NCBI GenBank assembly: GCA_028826165.1
Contig: JAPDFW010000130.1
Location: 62,001-126,000, forward strand
Reading direction: 5' to 3'
Source of the DNA: Anaeramoeba ignava
Taxonomy: Eukaryota > Metamonada > Anaeramoebidae
DNA: 64,000 bases
Position numbers and translations under genes: made by a program. Of this stretch, positions 32,431-46,499 are shown in pieces (position 1 is the first letter of the stretch; every line of letters starts with the position of its first letter). The notes under the pieces were generated by a model. That model was given only the letters and a program-made list of their open reading frames with translations, was not told the DNA's origin and ran no database searches.

Positions 32431-33309
32431 ATTTCAAATTAGAAATTCAAAATCAAATTCAAAAATCAAATGAAATCAAATTCAAATTTAAATTCAAATT
32501 TCAAATTAGAAATTCAAAAATCAAAAATCAAATAAAATTAAATTCAAATTCAAATCAAAAAATTCAACTTTTTAAAATTCAAATTCAAATTCAAAATTCA
32601 AATTCAAATCAAATTCAAATCAAAATTCAAAATTCAAATTCAAATTCAAATTCAAAATTCAAATTCAAAATCAAATTCAAAATCGTTAAATTCAAATTCA
32701 AATTCAAATTCAAAATTCAAAAATTCAAATTCAAATTCAAATTCAAAATCAAAATCAAAATCAAAATCAAATTCAAAATCAAATTCAAAATCAAATTCAA
32801 ATTCAAATTCAAATTCAAATTTAAATTCAAATTTAAATTCAAAATTCAAATTCAAATTCAAATTCAAAAATCAAATTCAAAATTCAAATTCAAATTCAAA
32901 TTCAAATTCAAAATTCAAAATCAAATTCAAATTAAAAAATCAAAATTAAATTAAAAATCAAAATTCAAAATCAAAATCAAAATCAAATAAAAAAATCAAA
33001 ATCAAAAATTCAAAATCAAAATCAAATTCAAAATTAAAATCAAAAAAAAATTCAAATTCAAAATCAAATTCAAATTCAAATTCAAATTCAAATTCAAATT
33101 CAAATTCAAAATTAAAATTAAATTCAAATTCAAATTAAATTGCAAATGTAATAAAAAATAAGTAAGAAATGTAAGAAGAACTGTACTAAAATTATTTAAT
33201 GCAAAAAAAATATAAATAAATTATTTATATAGTTTAATTTTTATTTTTTTTTTTTTTTTTATTTTTCATTTTTTATTTTTTCATTTTTTAATTTTTCAAA
33301 AATTTAAAA
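32431..33309. repeat. aaattcaaattcaaa simple repeat and upstream region of EF-hand gene E
   Basis: 32431-33140 is a degenerate aaattc/aaatca repeat. 33140-33309 is A/T-rich and lacks the upstream box seen before EF-hand genes A-D. Confidence 0.65.
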
Positions 33310-34223
33310 ATGAGTAGATGCTTTGAGAAATTTAAATTAGCAGATAAAAATAAAGATGGATTTGTAACAATCAAAGAACTAATTGAATTTTCACAAATGG
33401 AAGAAAAAAAAGCAAATGAAATTATGAAAAAATATGATTTAAATCAAAATGGAAAATTAGATTTTATGGAATTTTCAAATTGGATTCTTGAGAGTGAATT
33501 TGAAAAAGTTGATGAAAATAAAGATGGAAAAATTGATTGCGAAGAATTGAAGAAATATTTCAATTTGAATGATTTGGAAGTTGAAATGATTTTTGAAAAG
33601 CATGATTTTAATAAAGATGGAAAACTTGATTTTGAAGAGTATTCTCATTGGAGAAAAAGAAGGGAAATGAATGAGGAATTTGATAAAATTGATGTGAATC
33701 ATGATGGTTTTGTTGAATTTGAGGAAATCAAGAATTATTACAATTTAACAAATGAAGAGGTTCAAAAAGTATTTGATAAATTTGATGTGAATGGAAAGAA
33801 AAAACTCGATTTTTGCGAATATAGAACTTGGCAGCGAAATGTGATTTTCAAGTATTTCTTTGATATTATTGATGAAGATTGCGATGATTTTTATCTTTTG
33901 ATGAAGTGAGAAAATATTATAATTTGGATCAAGAAGAAACAAAGAAATTATTTGAAAATTTTGATAGAAATGGTGATGGGAAAATTGATTATGAGGAATA
34001 CAAAGTTTGGCAGAAGGAATTAAATTCAATCAAGGTTTTTGAGAAAGTTGATACGGATCATGATGGATTATTAACATCACAAGATATGAAAGATTATTTC
34101 AAATTGGAAGAAGTTGAAGTGAAGAAAATTTTCGAAATTTTTGATCAAGATAAAGATGGAAAATTGAATTTAAGTGAATATACAAGATGGGGACATAGTC
34201 ATTGTGATTGTCGGAAGAAATGA
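33310..34223 (+). pseudogene. Diverged ten-EF-hand gene E with one-base deletion
   Basis: Frame one (33310-33909) gives six loops: DKNKDGFVTIKE, DLNQNGKLDFME, DENKDGKIDCEE, DFNKDGKLDFEE, DVNHDGFVEFEE and a degenerate DVNGKKKLDFCE. It breaks inside loop 7. The next frame continues at once with the rest of loop 7 and loops 8-10 to the stop at 34223. The break falls in a T-run at about 33896-33899, where one missing T explains both halves. Apart from that the coding pattern is intact, so a sequencing error or a very young pseudogene are both possible. It is the most divergent member and lacks the family upstream box. Confidence 0.7.
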
Positions 34224-34904
34224 AGAAGAATTAAAAAGATCAAAAGGATTAAAAAAGTTTATTTTGATTTTTTTTTTTTAAAAAATAATCAAACCAAAAG
34301 GAAATTTTAATTTAATTTTGATTTTGATTTTGATTTTGATTTTGAATTTGATTTTGAATTTGATTTTCATTTTAATTTTGATTTTGATTTTGATTTTGAT
34401 TTTCATTTTTATTTTTATTTTGATTTTGATTTTGATTTTGAATTTTGATTTTGATTTTGATTTTGATTTTGATTTTAATTTTGATTTAGATTTTGATTTT
34501 GATTTTCATTTTCATTTTAATTTTGATTTTCATTTTCATTTTCATTTTCATTTTAATTTTTATTTAAATTTTGATTTGATTTTCATTTTCATTTTGATTT
34601 TGAATTTGAATTTTGATTTTGATTTTGATTTTAATTTTGAATTTTGATTTTGATTTTGATTTTGATTTTAATTTTCATTTTGATTTTCTTTTTGATTTTG
34701 AATTTTCATTTTTATTTTAATTTTGATTTTGATTTTGATTTTGATTTTGATTTTCATTTTGATTTTGATTTTGATTTTGATTTTGATTTTGATTTTGATT
34801 TTCATTTTAATTTTGATTTTGATTTTGATTTTGATTTTCATTTTGATTTTGATTTTCATTTTCATTTTCATTTTCATTTTCATTTTCAATTTCAATTTGA
34901 TTTT
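34224..34904. repeat. attttg hexamer repeat between convergent genes
   Basis: From about 34310 to 34900, attttg/attttc hexamers fill the space between the EF-hand E stop and the BEACH B stop. Long I/L/F reading frames here are artefacts of the period. No gene is seen. Confidence 0.75.
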
Positions 34905-37900
34905 TCATTTTGGTAATTCAAAAGAATAAATCAACATTTCACCAACTCTAGTACCAACAATAATACATTTTTCTCTTCGAGGTATTGTGATACAAGAGAT
35001 AGGAGAAGAAGATTGAAACTGCCAAATCATTGACATTTTCAAACCATCAAGAAACCAAACTTGAATCAAATTATTTTTCAAACCAACAAAAAGAAGAGAA
35101 TCATTTTGGATGAATTGCCAAGCAACAATTTCAGAACCACAAGTAGAAGAAGTAGCAAGTAAACAACCATTGATATCATATCTACGGATGATAAAGTCGG
35201 AAAGGGAAGCAAGAAAAATATCACCAGAATGAGAAATCCTGACCAAATTAAAAGGAACAGGATGAGGGTTTATTGAGATTGATCGGACAAAAAGACCATC
35301 AGAAAGACGGTAGACAAGACAGAGCCCATCGATTGAGACAGATACGGCAATATTGTTTGGGATGTTCAAGGCGACAGATGTAATAGGGCCTGTATGTCCA
35401 GATAGAACGGCAATTGGAAGCTCGTCGACAACACCTGATTTCGGATCAAAATTCCAGATTGTTGATGTTGTATCTTTGGAGCCTGTTATTAAATACCGCT
35501 CTTGTAACTCAATGCAAGTTACTAAGTCTATGTGATGAGATATTTTTTGGGTTGTGTTGAAATTTTTCATGGACGCAATGTGAAAACTTGCATCCCAAAA
35601 ACCTCCGATAACGAGGTATTTTTTATCTTGAGAAAGCGCAAACACAAGAGAAATATTCCAGACTTGAGGCGATATTTTCATGCTTGAAATCATGCCGCAA
35701 AGATTACGCGGTCGATATGTATCCAATTCAAGTTCGAATTGTGTGAATTTGGATTTCAACGGAACCCAATGAAACGCGCGGAATTGCGTTGCGAAATCAA
35801 GACAAACAAGCTTTCCATGAAGATTCATAATCGGGAGGTTGCGTTGGGACTCGATAAGATCAATGAGCACGAGGGGATATTCGGATACAACAACGCTGTA
35901 GAGTTGGTTGATCTGTTCGGGAGAGTGTGTGTTCCATGTCGGGAGAAGATGTGAATGTGTGGGTGCTGGAAGACGTTTTGGATGAGGCGAAGAAAAAAGT
36001 TGCGGCGGAGTTTGTCCGAACATTTCAATTTGCGCTTCGACTGATTGCTGTTCTTCATCTTCTAGTGTCATCAGATAATTAACAGATTCTTCGTATGTGA
36101 GATTGTGGAAAACATTAAACGCGCGCACTGCTTCTTCGCCTTGCTGTTTGTATCCGAAAATTAGATCGATCCATTCGTGGATGTGCTCGGACACTGCTGG
36201 CGATTCAAGTGCGGTTTGTAATATATGCACATAATGCTGTGAAGATTCCGCCCAAGGCGGCAATTCAACGTTGCTGATTTTCGCGTCCGATGTTTGCTTT
36301 GTTCCGAGATCGAAGGCGTCTGGATTTTCGAGAAAATGCGGGAAGTAAAAAAATTCCGGGATCAGTTCCCGCACATCCGCACTGTTTGATAGACAGTTTT
36401 GCCAAGAAAGAGAGACTGATGAAAAAATCCGATCCGATTTATCGAACTTTCCATCTTGAAATTGAATTGAATATGTGGTAAACGGCTCTGTTCTTATCAA
36501 GTAGAAAAGTACAATTGCAAAGCTAGAATAATGCGATCCATACATAAAGGGAACCATTTCTTTGGGGAATGACTTGAATCTCTCAAGAAAAGTCTGGAGT
36601 CGCTCGGTGTCAAGTGCTCCAATTGGTTTTGATAGATCCCGATATATTTTCGGATCCGACAGATCAATAGTATTTGAAGTGTAATCCCGTAAAATCCATG
36701 GGAAAACAGGATATTGTGACAGATCGTTATATGATCTGCTTGCTATTGAATTTAATCCCATTAAATACTGGAAATTCGTTATTTTGTGTTTCTTCCATCG
36801 GCGAGTAATCCCTGATTTCCGAAGAAAATCCACTGGGTTTGATATGCAAAATTCTGTGCTTTTGAAAAGTGCTCGTGAATGATCTAAATTTCGAAGTCGC
36901 TCAAGTACATCTGATACAACGTCTTCTGTTTGGAACGAGAAAAGAAGTGATTTTTTGTTCATGAAAAAAAACTCCAATGCTGTCCATCGATGAATAAATC
37001 TTCTTGCAATTATTTTCGTCATTTTTTCTATTTTTCGTGAGCGATCTTTCATCTCGATTTCGTGCTTTGCAAATGTTCTTTCTGTGATTGCTGCTATGCT
37101 TGCAATGAATTTTATTTTGTTATTTGTAATGCAGAAATATCCGGGTGTTTTTCTCATTGGTGTGATTAATATGCATTGTGTTCTGTAGACTACTCTTGAT
37201 GCGTAGCATCTCATAAATGGGTGTGATATTGCTAGTAGTATTTGAAGTGGATCGCTCAGATCAAGTTCTAATCCTTTTTCCATTTTTATTTTGAATTGAT
37301 TTTCCATTTCATTTTCCATTTTATTTTCCATTTCATTTTCTATTTCAATTTTGAATTGATTTTGATTTTGATTTTCCATTTCATTTTTAATTTGATTTTC
37401 CATTTCATTTTCTATTTGATTTTCATTTTCTATTTCAATTTTGAATTGATTTTGATTTTGATTTTGATTTTCTATTTCAATTTGATTTTCATTTTGATTT
37501 TCAATTTTATTTTGATTTTCAATTTGATTTTCAATTTTATTTTGATTTTCAATTTTATTTTGATTTTCAATTTTATTTTGATTTTCAATTTTATTTTGAT
37601 TTTCAATTTTATTTTGATTTTCAATTTTATTTTCAATTTGATTTTCAATTTTATTTTGATTTTCATTTTCAATTTGATTTTCAATTTGATTTTCATTTTC
37701 AATTTGATTTTCTATTTCAATTTGATTTTCTATTTCAATTTTGAATTGATTTTGATTTTGATTTTGATTTTCTATTTCAATTTGATTTTCAATTTGATTT
37801 TGATTTTCTATTTCAATTTGATTTTCAATTTGATTTTCAATTTTATTTTGATTTTCAATTTGATTTTCAATTTTATTTTGATTTTCAATTTGATTTTCAA

Positions 37901-40900
37901 TTTGATTTTCATTTTCAATTTGATTTTCATTTTGATTTTCAATTTGATTTTGATTTTGATTTTGATTTTTATTTTCATTTTCATTTTCAATTTGATTTTC
38001 AATTTTATTTTGATTTTGATTTTGATTTTCTATTTCAATTTGATTTTCAATTTGATTTTGATTTTCAATTTGATTTTTATTTTCATTTTCATTTTCTAAT
38101 TGATTTTCATTTTGATTTTCATTTTCAATTTGATTTTCATTTTGATTTTCAATTTGATTTTTATTTTCATTTTCATTTTCTAATTGATTTTCATTTTGAT
38201 TTTCATTTTCAATTTGATTTTCATTTTGATTTTCAATTTGATTTTGATTTTGATTTTGATTTTTATTTTCATTTTCATTTTCAATTTGATTTTCAATTTT
38301 ATTTTGATTTTGATTTTGATTTTGATTTTCTATTTCAATTTGATTTTCAATTTGATTTTGATTTTCTATTTGATTTTCATTTTGATTTTGATTTTGATTT
38401 TGATTTTCAATTTCAATTTGATTTTGATTTTGATTTTGATTTTCTATTTGATTTTCAATTTGAATTTGATTTTCAATTTGAATTTGATTTTCTATTTCAA
38501 TTTGATTTTGATTTTGATTTTCAATTTTATTGTGTTTTTGATTTAATAAATTATAAATTTTTTCATTTTGAACACTTTTAGATTTTGATAAATTGTGAAT
38601 ATTATGTTTTTGGTTTATATTATGTTTTTGATTTTGTTTTTGGTTTATATTATGTTTTTGATTTTGATTTTGTTTTTGTTTTTGATTTTGATTTTGATTT
38701 TGATTTTGTTTTTGATGATAAATTGTTTCATTTTGAACACTTTTAGATTTTGATAAATTATGATCAGTAAGTTGTTTAGATTTAGATAAATTGGAATCAG
38801 ATGAATTTGTATACTTGGATAAATTGGGTTCTGTAATATATTTAGATTTAGATAAATTAGGATCTATAATCTGTTTAGATTTAGATAAATTATGCCCATT
38901 TTTTCGATCTTCTTCTTTTTCAATAAGCCTTCTTTTCGAAGGAGAACTAAGTAGATCAATCATTGAAAATTTGTGAGTCAAAGAAATCTTCCTAAGATGC
39001 TCTTTCAATTTCTGTGCAGTTGATTCACGAGTACCTTCATCACGTTTCAAAGAAGCCTCATAATGGATATCAAAATTAAAATTAGGCTTCAATTTCCTAC
39101 GAGAACCAAACGCATCCTGAAAAGAATCAAGCTTCCAATGAATAATTTTATTCTGTGATTCCTCTTTCCAACTTCCCAATTCATGAGAAATTTTATGTAA
39201 AAATTTCTCGCTGATGACTTGGTTTTTCTTATGCAACTTCTCCAAATTGTGTTCCATGATCTGTACAGTGCGGAACATTCTTGTTTCCATCTTTTCAAAT
39301 ATTCCTGAAAGTTCGTTTTGAATGTCGAAAGCTTTTTTATGCAACAGATTTTGTGATGAGATCCAATTCTCTTGGATTTGCTCGTTGACTTGGTCTATTT
39401 GTTGCATGAATTCCTGTAGCCTCGAATTGATATCTGAAGAGAGTGTTTCGAGAAAGGGGTTTGTGTATCTCTCCTGAGAAGGAAGATAATTTTCTTTTTT
39501 CATTGTAATTGGGAAAACCAAAAGTTCACTGTTTTTATTATGCACCGAATCCAAATGAGGATTTTTGTGATCATGTGCATCCAGACTTAAAGAAGTATCT
39601 GGAGTAACGCTCTTTCTTTGAAAAGACATTTTCTTTGGTTTGTCTTCCTTTTTTTTCTGAGTCACGTTGATTTCTAAAGGATCTGAAACGGATTTCCCAA
39701 TATAGAAGGAACTGATCTTTATCATTTTTTCGCGATCCAAAACAAGATGAACTAAATTTAAATATGGACCTTTGAATAAAGCTCTGAGAAGACGCAAAGA
39801 CCGATCGCAAACAGACTTTTCTTTGCAGAGAGTGGAATGGAGGAGAAGAATGCATATTTCTTGATAGGTTTCTCTTGTGGATGTTTCGGTATCTTGGTCA
39901 GTAAAAGAAATCCCTTGTGAAGAAAATACACCAATTTTCTCAAGAATATCGAAGAGTTTTTCCAAGATCATCATTTTGGATGTCGAGAAACCTCGACTAA
40001 GAGTTTTCTGGAAAAAAGAATGCAAGGGAGAAGATGATAAAGGACGAGAGTTTTGGGAGAAAAAAGCATCCATTTTTTTCCGAGGCACCCAAATAAGTGT
40101 GAAAATAATATGAATAAATTGGGACAGATTGGAAAGGAATTTGTCTGTATATTCTTGAGCATTTTGCTTTGCTTGAGGATTTTGCAAATTCTTCGGATAT
40201 TTCTCTGCAAGAGACCAAACACCGAAAATAATATCATAAAAAATTTTTCGGATAATTTCGTTTGGTTTTTGAGAAGGGTCGAGAGATTCTGTCAATAAAA
40301 ACGCAAGTGTTCGCAGAATAGTGGGAGTGAGCGAGCATGAGTCTGTTCTGTTGAAACACTCTAGATGAAGGGATTTGATGATTTGGTAAACCATATTGCG
40401 GATCTTTGTTGTGAAACTGATTGGCATTACTTGCGAATTTGGGATATAAAGTTGGTTTTCATTGGGGGTTTGAGGTGAGGGTTCGTTCTCATCACTGTTC
40501 TTGTTGAGAGTAAAGAACTGGAAAAGCAGGTGCTGCCATCCGAAAGAGATTCAACAAGATCTTGCGTTTTTTCTTGCTCTTTATTAAGTCTTGTTTGATT
40601 GTGCGTAATATAGAGACAAAGTTAAGATCCATTGTTCTGTTTCCTATAGCAAGCACTGTATGGAAGAGAACAGTATTCCAGCCTTCTGATGTGTCTTTCA
40701 TGAGCTCCAGAAGCTCGTATTGTGTGTCTTGTGTTGGGGTTGTGTTAATTAGAATACGATGAATAAACGGGAAGAAATTGTTTATAGTGCGTTCTTCGTT
40801 ATCTTCTTTCGCAAGACGGGATTTCATTTGGTTTAGGATCTTGATAACGAGTTCAAGAACACTCGGAGCATGCGAATATTTCTGGAGAAGAAACACTGCA

Positions 40901-43900
40901 GCATTGCTTATTTCAACTGGATCAACAACCCTGTATTTAGACTGGAAAAACATCAAGATCACAGAAAGTATTTGTTCAACAACAGGAATATCAGAAGCCA
41001 CAATGCAAGTGTGAAGTAGGAAAAGTAAATTTTCATGCGTTTCAATATCTCCTTTGCTCTGTGAAAGAGAGCTTCTTAGAAGTTTGATTGCATGCTCTCG
41101 GAGATTGTTGATCTCTTTGGGAAGAAACAAGGTTTGATCTCTTCTTGTTTTTAAAAGAAAATTTCCCATTGAGTCTCTTAAATAAAGAAGTAAAATGACA
41201 GCTAAATTGACAACTGAGATCCGGAAATGATGCTTGTGAATACACCTCCATTCGTGTTCGCCGCTTGATATTCCACCGCTTTCAGGAGGAACAACCGCTC
41301 CATCAGGCTCGGTAAGATCATTACTTTCGGTTTCTTCAGTGTGGCTGCTTTCAGGATTTTTATCAAGCATATGACTCTTCATACGATGTGAATCAAACTC
41401 GATCCCACGTGACAAAATGGCAGAGGAAAGAATCGAAAAAATTTCATTGCTGATCGTGTATCCCCTTTTCATCCAGATATCGAAATTTAAAACAAGATCG
41501 CGAACCAAATGAAGTCTGAAGTGAGAAATTTGTTTCTCTAATAAAAGCTGGTGGATCTGCTGCACACTTGAAATGCTCAGAAGAGGAAGCTCAGAGTTCA
41601 TTATTATGTGAGAAAGAATTGACATTCCATGAACACGAACAAATTGCAGTTGAAGCAATTCACTTTTTTTGAGTAAATGGAGAATCATGTGGAGAGTCTG
41701 ATTAAATTTTGCGGAATTTTGTTCATCCACACCGTCTCTTTCCGCATTCATCCGAACCCACATGAGTAACGGAAGATATATCTTCACTCCACCAAGCATT
41801 GCTGTTGATTCTGAAAGAAGAAACGAGTTGCCAAAATACGGATGACTAACATGCTTTGCAAACCCGTATTTCTTGAACACGAAGGGATTGTTGCATTCGC
41901 ACTTGTGGCGAACGGAAGAGACATTTATATAGAGAAGAATCTGTTCTTCAAAAGAAGTGTTTTCTTTGTTTTGTTGTGGAGATCGTGTTGTGAATTCCTG
42001 GTTGTCATAACCATCCAAAAACAGTTTTCTTATTTCTTCCTTGCTGAGTTCTTTATTGTAAAAACAGGCTGTGCTGGTTTGACCGTAAAAAGACAATATA
42101 TTCTTCTCTTGAATCTTTCCCAAAAGCAATTTCTGTTGCATATCATATCCAAAAGCGCTTTTTTCAAAAACAGTTCTCCGATCAAAATTTGGATACTTCA
42201 AGTCGCACTTCTTCACAAGTGTGCCATCAATATAGAAGGACACACGATGTTTTCTTCGCGAGTGTGTAACCGCCACAAAATACCACACACCAACCCACAA
42301 CTCTGTCTTTACAGACGCTATATTTTCGTTTGTTTTTTTGGAAACTGTCCGCAAACTGATTTGGTTGAACATATTATGCTCGATCTCCGTTTCTTTTTCT
42401 TCTGTTCCGTCTAAAGAAATAAGATCCACACTTTGCTTTCGTGATGAGTGATGCGAGCTCTCTTGGTCGTTCACTTCCAGATAGAGCTGCATTCCTGTGT
42501 CGAAACCTCTGTTCCATACACTGAAAATTCTGGGTTTGTATTTTTTCATTGGAAATTCATTCTGATGAGGTATTTCAACGCGTATCCAGCATGCAAATGA
42601 ATACCCGTTCTCTGGAATGTGTTTTCCTGCGAAGGGCAGTCTGACTGATTTCTCGGCAATCCCAACAAAATCAAAGAAAAAACGCGGACTGTTCCGTTCT
42701 TGATACACCATTTTGATCAAAATAGAAAACAATTTGTTTGATATTTCCTCGTTCTCCAGCTTGCTTTTCAACACATGCAGAAACATCCTCAATGTCTGCA
42801 CAGAAATACTATGGAAAACAAGGCTCGCAACGAGTTGGAAAAACTCCTCTAGAAGTCTTGGTTCTTTAACCATAGACTCACCGTTTGTGTTGAGATACTT
42901 CAGCAAAAAGTGGGCTAAATTAGCCTCCGAACAGATCGACAAGTTGTGCAGAGATTGACTGCAAAGGGTCAGAAATATCTGCACATAATTTATCGTGAGC
43001 CCCATTTTCCGAGATATTTTAAACAAATAAATAATCATTTTTTTCTTGCAAACAATCAACGAATTTTTTCCGATTGAAAAATGGCCTGTCAAAACAAGAA
43101 TATCAAGTAAATTTTGCCAAAGAATTTCCTTTTTCTCGTTTTCTTGCGAAAAAAGTTCCACAAATTGTTTGAATCCAATATCCTTTTTAAAATGTGTGAA
43201 AATCTTGCTGTTTCGAAACAGATACACAAAGCACTGCATAATTTGTTCTCCAACCTTCTCTTCCAAAGTGAACAGATCGAAAAGCATATTGAATCCATTC
43301 ACAGACACAAACACATTTTGTATTTTGAGGTTGTTTTGCAGACAATTCTGGTATATTTCAAGTAATTTGGATAATATCGAAATGCGCAATTTTTCCTGTT
43401 CCTTAAAATGTTTTGCAACTTGAATGATTTCTTTGTTCAGTTGTTTGAAAAATCGCTTTAATTGTCCTTTCATCTTTTCAGGATCCACCCATTCACTCAG
43501 TTTCAAAAGATGAGAATGTGCCACTTTAAAAGAGTTTTCGTTTTCGCTTTTTCCGTCCATCAACGAAATGATTATTGTTATAATTTGTGGGTTTGTCACA
43601 AGCCTTCTTTTTGCAAATGGTGATTCCAAAAGCATTGTTAAAATGTTTGATGTTAATGATTTCAGTGTTGCTGCTTGCACTTGCATTCTTATATATTTCT
43701 GTTCGTTGTTTATTTCCTTAATATTTTCATTATTTATATTTTTGCTGTTATTTATATTATTTATATTATTTTTATTTCCAAAAGAAAGCGCAATCCAATC
43801 TTCTTCATCTAATTCATCCTTTTCAATTTTTTTTCCCATTTCAAAATTTTCATTATTTTCATTTAAATTTTCATTTTGATTTTCATTTGTATTTTCATTT

Positions 43901-46499
43901 GTATTTTCATTTTGATTTTCATTTGAATTTGTTTTTGTTTTCATTTTTTCTTGTTCTTGATTAATCTCCGCTTCTGTAGTATTTATAAATTTAATCAGTG
44001 AAAATATCCGCGAAATTCCATTATTTTCAACAATATTTTGAATAGATGAATTGGGTTCAATAGTTACTAAAGTAATCAACGTTTCCATACAAATAACTGT
44101 GAAATCATAATCATTTTTCCGTTGTTCTAACAAATTCAAAATGAACTGATAATCCTCTGAACGTTGAAATTTGCGCAGAACTTGCTCATAAAATTTCATT
44201 GAAACCGGATATAACTAAATTAAAATTAAATTAAAATTAAATTAAAATTAAATTAAATTAAATTAAATTAAAATTAAAATTAAAATTAAAATTAAATTAA
44301 ATTAAAATTAAATTAAATTAAATTAAATTAAATTAAATTAAATTAAATTAAAATTAAATTAAAATTAAATTTAAATTAAATTAAATTAAATTAAATTAAA
44401 ATTAAATTAAAATTAAAATTAAAATTAAAATTAAATTAAATTTAAATTAAAATTAAAATTAAAATTAAATTAAATTAAAATTAAAATTAAAATTAAATTA
44501 AATTAAATTAAATTAAATTAAAATTAAATTAAAATTAAATTAAAATTAAATTAAATTAAATTTAAAATTAAATTAAATTAAATTAAATTAAAATTAAATT
44601 AAAATTAAATTAAAATTAAAATTAAATTAAATTAAATTAAAATTAAATTAAAATTAAAATTAAAATTAAAATTAAAATTAAAAATTAAATTCAACCTTTT
44701 CATGTGAAAAAAGCATATCCCATTTTAAATTGAATAAATCTAAATGTTTTGCATTGATCACATCGGATAAAAAATTAATAATTATCACTTCGTTTTCCTC
44801 AAATTGATTTCCCATTTGAACCATCTTTTCGAATGTTTGAGTGATTGTCTCAATAAAATAATATTGAAAAAAATTAAGTGATTTAACAGAAGAATAATTT
44901 GCAGCCAAATCATGAAAAAATTTATCAATTTCACTAAATAAAACGCGAAAAACATCATTTGAATATGCACCAAGATTGCAAAGAAAATCCGACATGTTTG
45001 CAAGCATATTTTGTTTGATAATTTCAAATCCTAAAGACTTATAAGTGATTAACATTTTTTCAATCATTCTAAAAGATGATATGATCAACTCGGTTTGTTC
45101 TTTTATTCTTGACTCTGTCATTTCTAATTGAAATTCTTCATCTTGAAGCGGCTTTGTAATGCTGAATAAAAAATCCAAAATAATCTTGGCTTTAAATGAC
45201 GAATTTGGATCTTGTTTCAATGCTTTTTCTTTGCCAAGTAAATTGATCATAATTTTGAAAATTTGATTTTTAAGTTGATAATTTTTTTCAAAGTTTTGGT
45301 CATTGAGAATATTAAGCATTAAATCTAAAATATTTTTAGATGTGAATGATTTTCTTCGTTTAAAAAATGATTGATTTGTTTTGTAAAAATATATGTTTTT
45401 TTTTTACCAAATGATAAATTAAAAAAATTTTGAGTTTGTGAATGTGTGAAGTCATTTAAATTATGAAAAGATTCAAAAATAGAAAGTGTATTTGAAACAA
45501 GCAAATGAGCATAAATATCATTTTCTCTAAAAATGTTTTTTCTTTCCTATTTGATTTTTTTTTATAAAACAACAACAACAAAAAATGAGTTATTTAAAAT
45601 TTTTTTTTTCTGAATTCAATTTAAATCAAACTGAAATTAAAGAACAAATTAATTTGCAAAATTCTAGTAACAAATCAATAAATTTATTTTCTAACATCAC
45701 AACTCTATTATATTTTGATCTACAAAGTATTGAAATAACTTGAATAATTTCAATAACTGAATGTAATAATTTTCCAATTTCTTCTTGATTTCCAAAACTA
45801 ATTATTAATATTAATAAAAAAAATTGTTTTTTTTTTTAAATAATTTAATAAAAAAAAAAATAAATATAAATATTATTATTATTATTATTATAAAACTTTG
45901 ATTTTTCTGCATTTTGAACTGTTTTTGATTTCTTTGTTCTTGAATGGAATGTTTCTCTTTGAATATTTTTCATTGAATTTTTATATAAAACTATATTAAC
46001 GATAAATTAAAAAAAAAAACAAAAAACCAAAAAAGATTTATAATTTTAATTTTAATTTTAATTTTAATTTTAAAAAAAACAAAATCACAAACTTTGAATT
46101 CGATTTTGCTCATAAGATAAATATTCTAAAGTTGTGTATATAACATTTCTTGGATGGGCTTTAGTATTTAGGATTGCCTTATCTATATCTGTTGGACGAA
46201 TAATTTCATTTTCTTCAGTTACTACTCCAACATACCAATCACTAAAAGTATCAATAAATAAAATTGAAAACTCAAAAAACAAATCAGTAGATTTCTTTTG
46301 AGTTGATTTATAAATTAATAATTGAAGAATATCGATTTATTTATTATATTTGTTATTATGTTTTTTTTTTGAATTATTTTTTTTTTACTTGATTTTGATT
46401 TGAAATTTGATTCCAAAGTTGATTTAATTTATTTCCTTTTGAACCAAATTGTAAAAAGTAATTGTGTTCAAATTGTTTTTTTTTAGAAGCGTGTGACAT
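34905..46499 (-). CDS. Giant BEACH-WD40 protein B (neurobeachin/Lvs-like)
   Basis: Exons on the minus strand: 46499-46389, 46294-46093, 45990-45897, 45797-45632, 45546-45408, 45324-44696, then 44214 down to the TGA at 34905; about 3,550 aa. The start, MSHASKKKQFEHNYF, is supported because the following exons align with the N-terminus of protein A (ICRSKYNR versus LSQSKYNR). Order: helical repeats; concanavalin-like region (about 42700-42000, VRLPFAGKH, FACWIRVE); helical repeats; coiled and I/E/N/Q-rich tract (38560-37290); PH-BEACH (about 37230-36870); full BEACH (about 36830-36000: KITNFQYLMGLN, DLSQYPVFPWIL, YRDLSKPIGA, FMYGSHYS, HIHEWIDLIFGYKQQG); WD40 (35640-34910). One apparent frameshift lies near 40540-40553. 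By family, a vesicle-traffic scaffold. Confidence 0.9.
37290..38560 (-). repeat. Coding Ile/Glu/Asn/Gln tract in BEACH B
   Basis: Hexamers and short multiples (attttc, aatttg, attttg) read in frame on the minus strand as ENQ, IEN and NQNQ runs of roughly 400 residues. They sit between a coiled-coil region and the PH-BEACH domain. Confidence 0.8.
44215..44695 (-). repeat. Repeat-filled 481-bp intron of BEACH B
   Basis: An array of aattaaatt/aaaattaaa units between the exon ending FSHEK and the exon starting LYPVSMKFYEQ. GT at 44695-44694, AG at 44216-44215, phase 0. The other introns of this gene are about 70-110 bp. Confidence 0.8.

Noticed and set aside
33310..33909. A six-EF-hand protein as a complete gene
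   Set aside because: The frame breaks inside the seventh loop and the remaining hands follow directly in the next frame.
37296..38546. Hydrophobic Ile/Phe/Asn reading frames on the plus strand
   Set aside because: Antisense of the coding Asn/Glu/Gln tract of BEACH B.
40428..40500. Two separate genes split at 40428-40491 within BEACH B
   Set aside because: The coding sequence continues in the downstream frame back to about 40538, leaving only a frame shift and no intergenic space.
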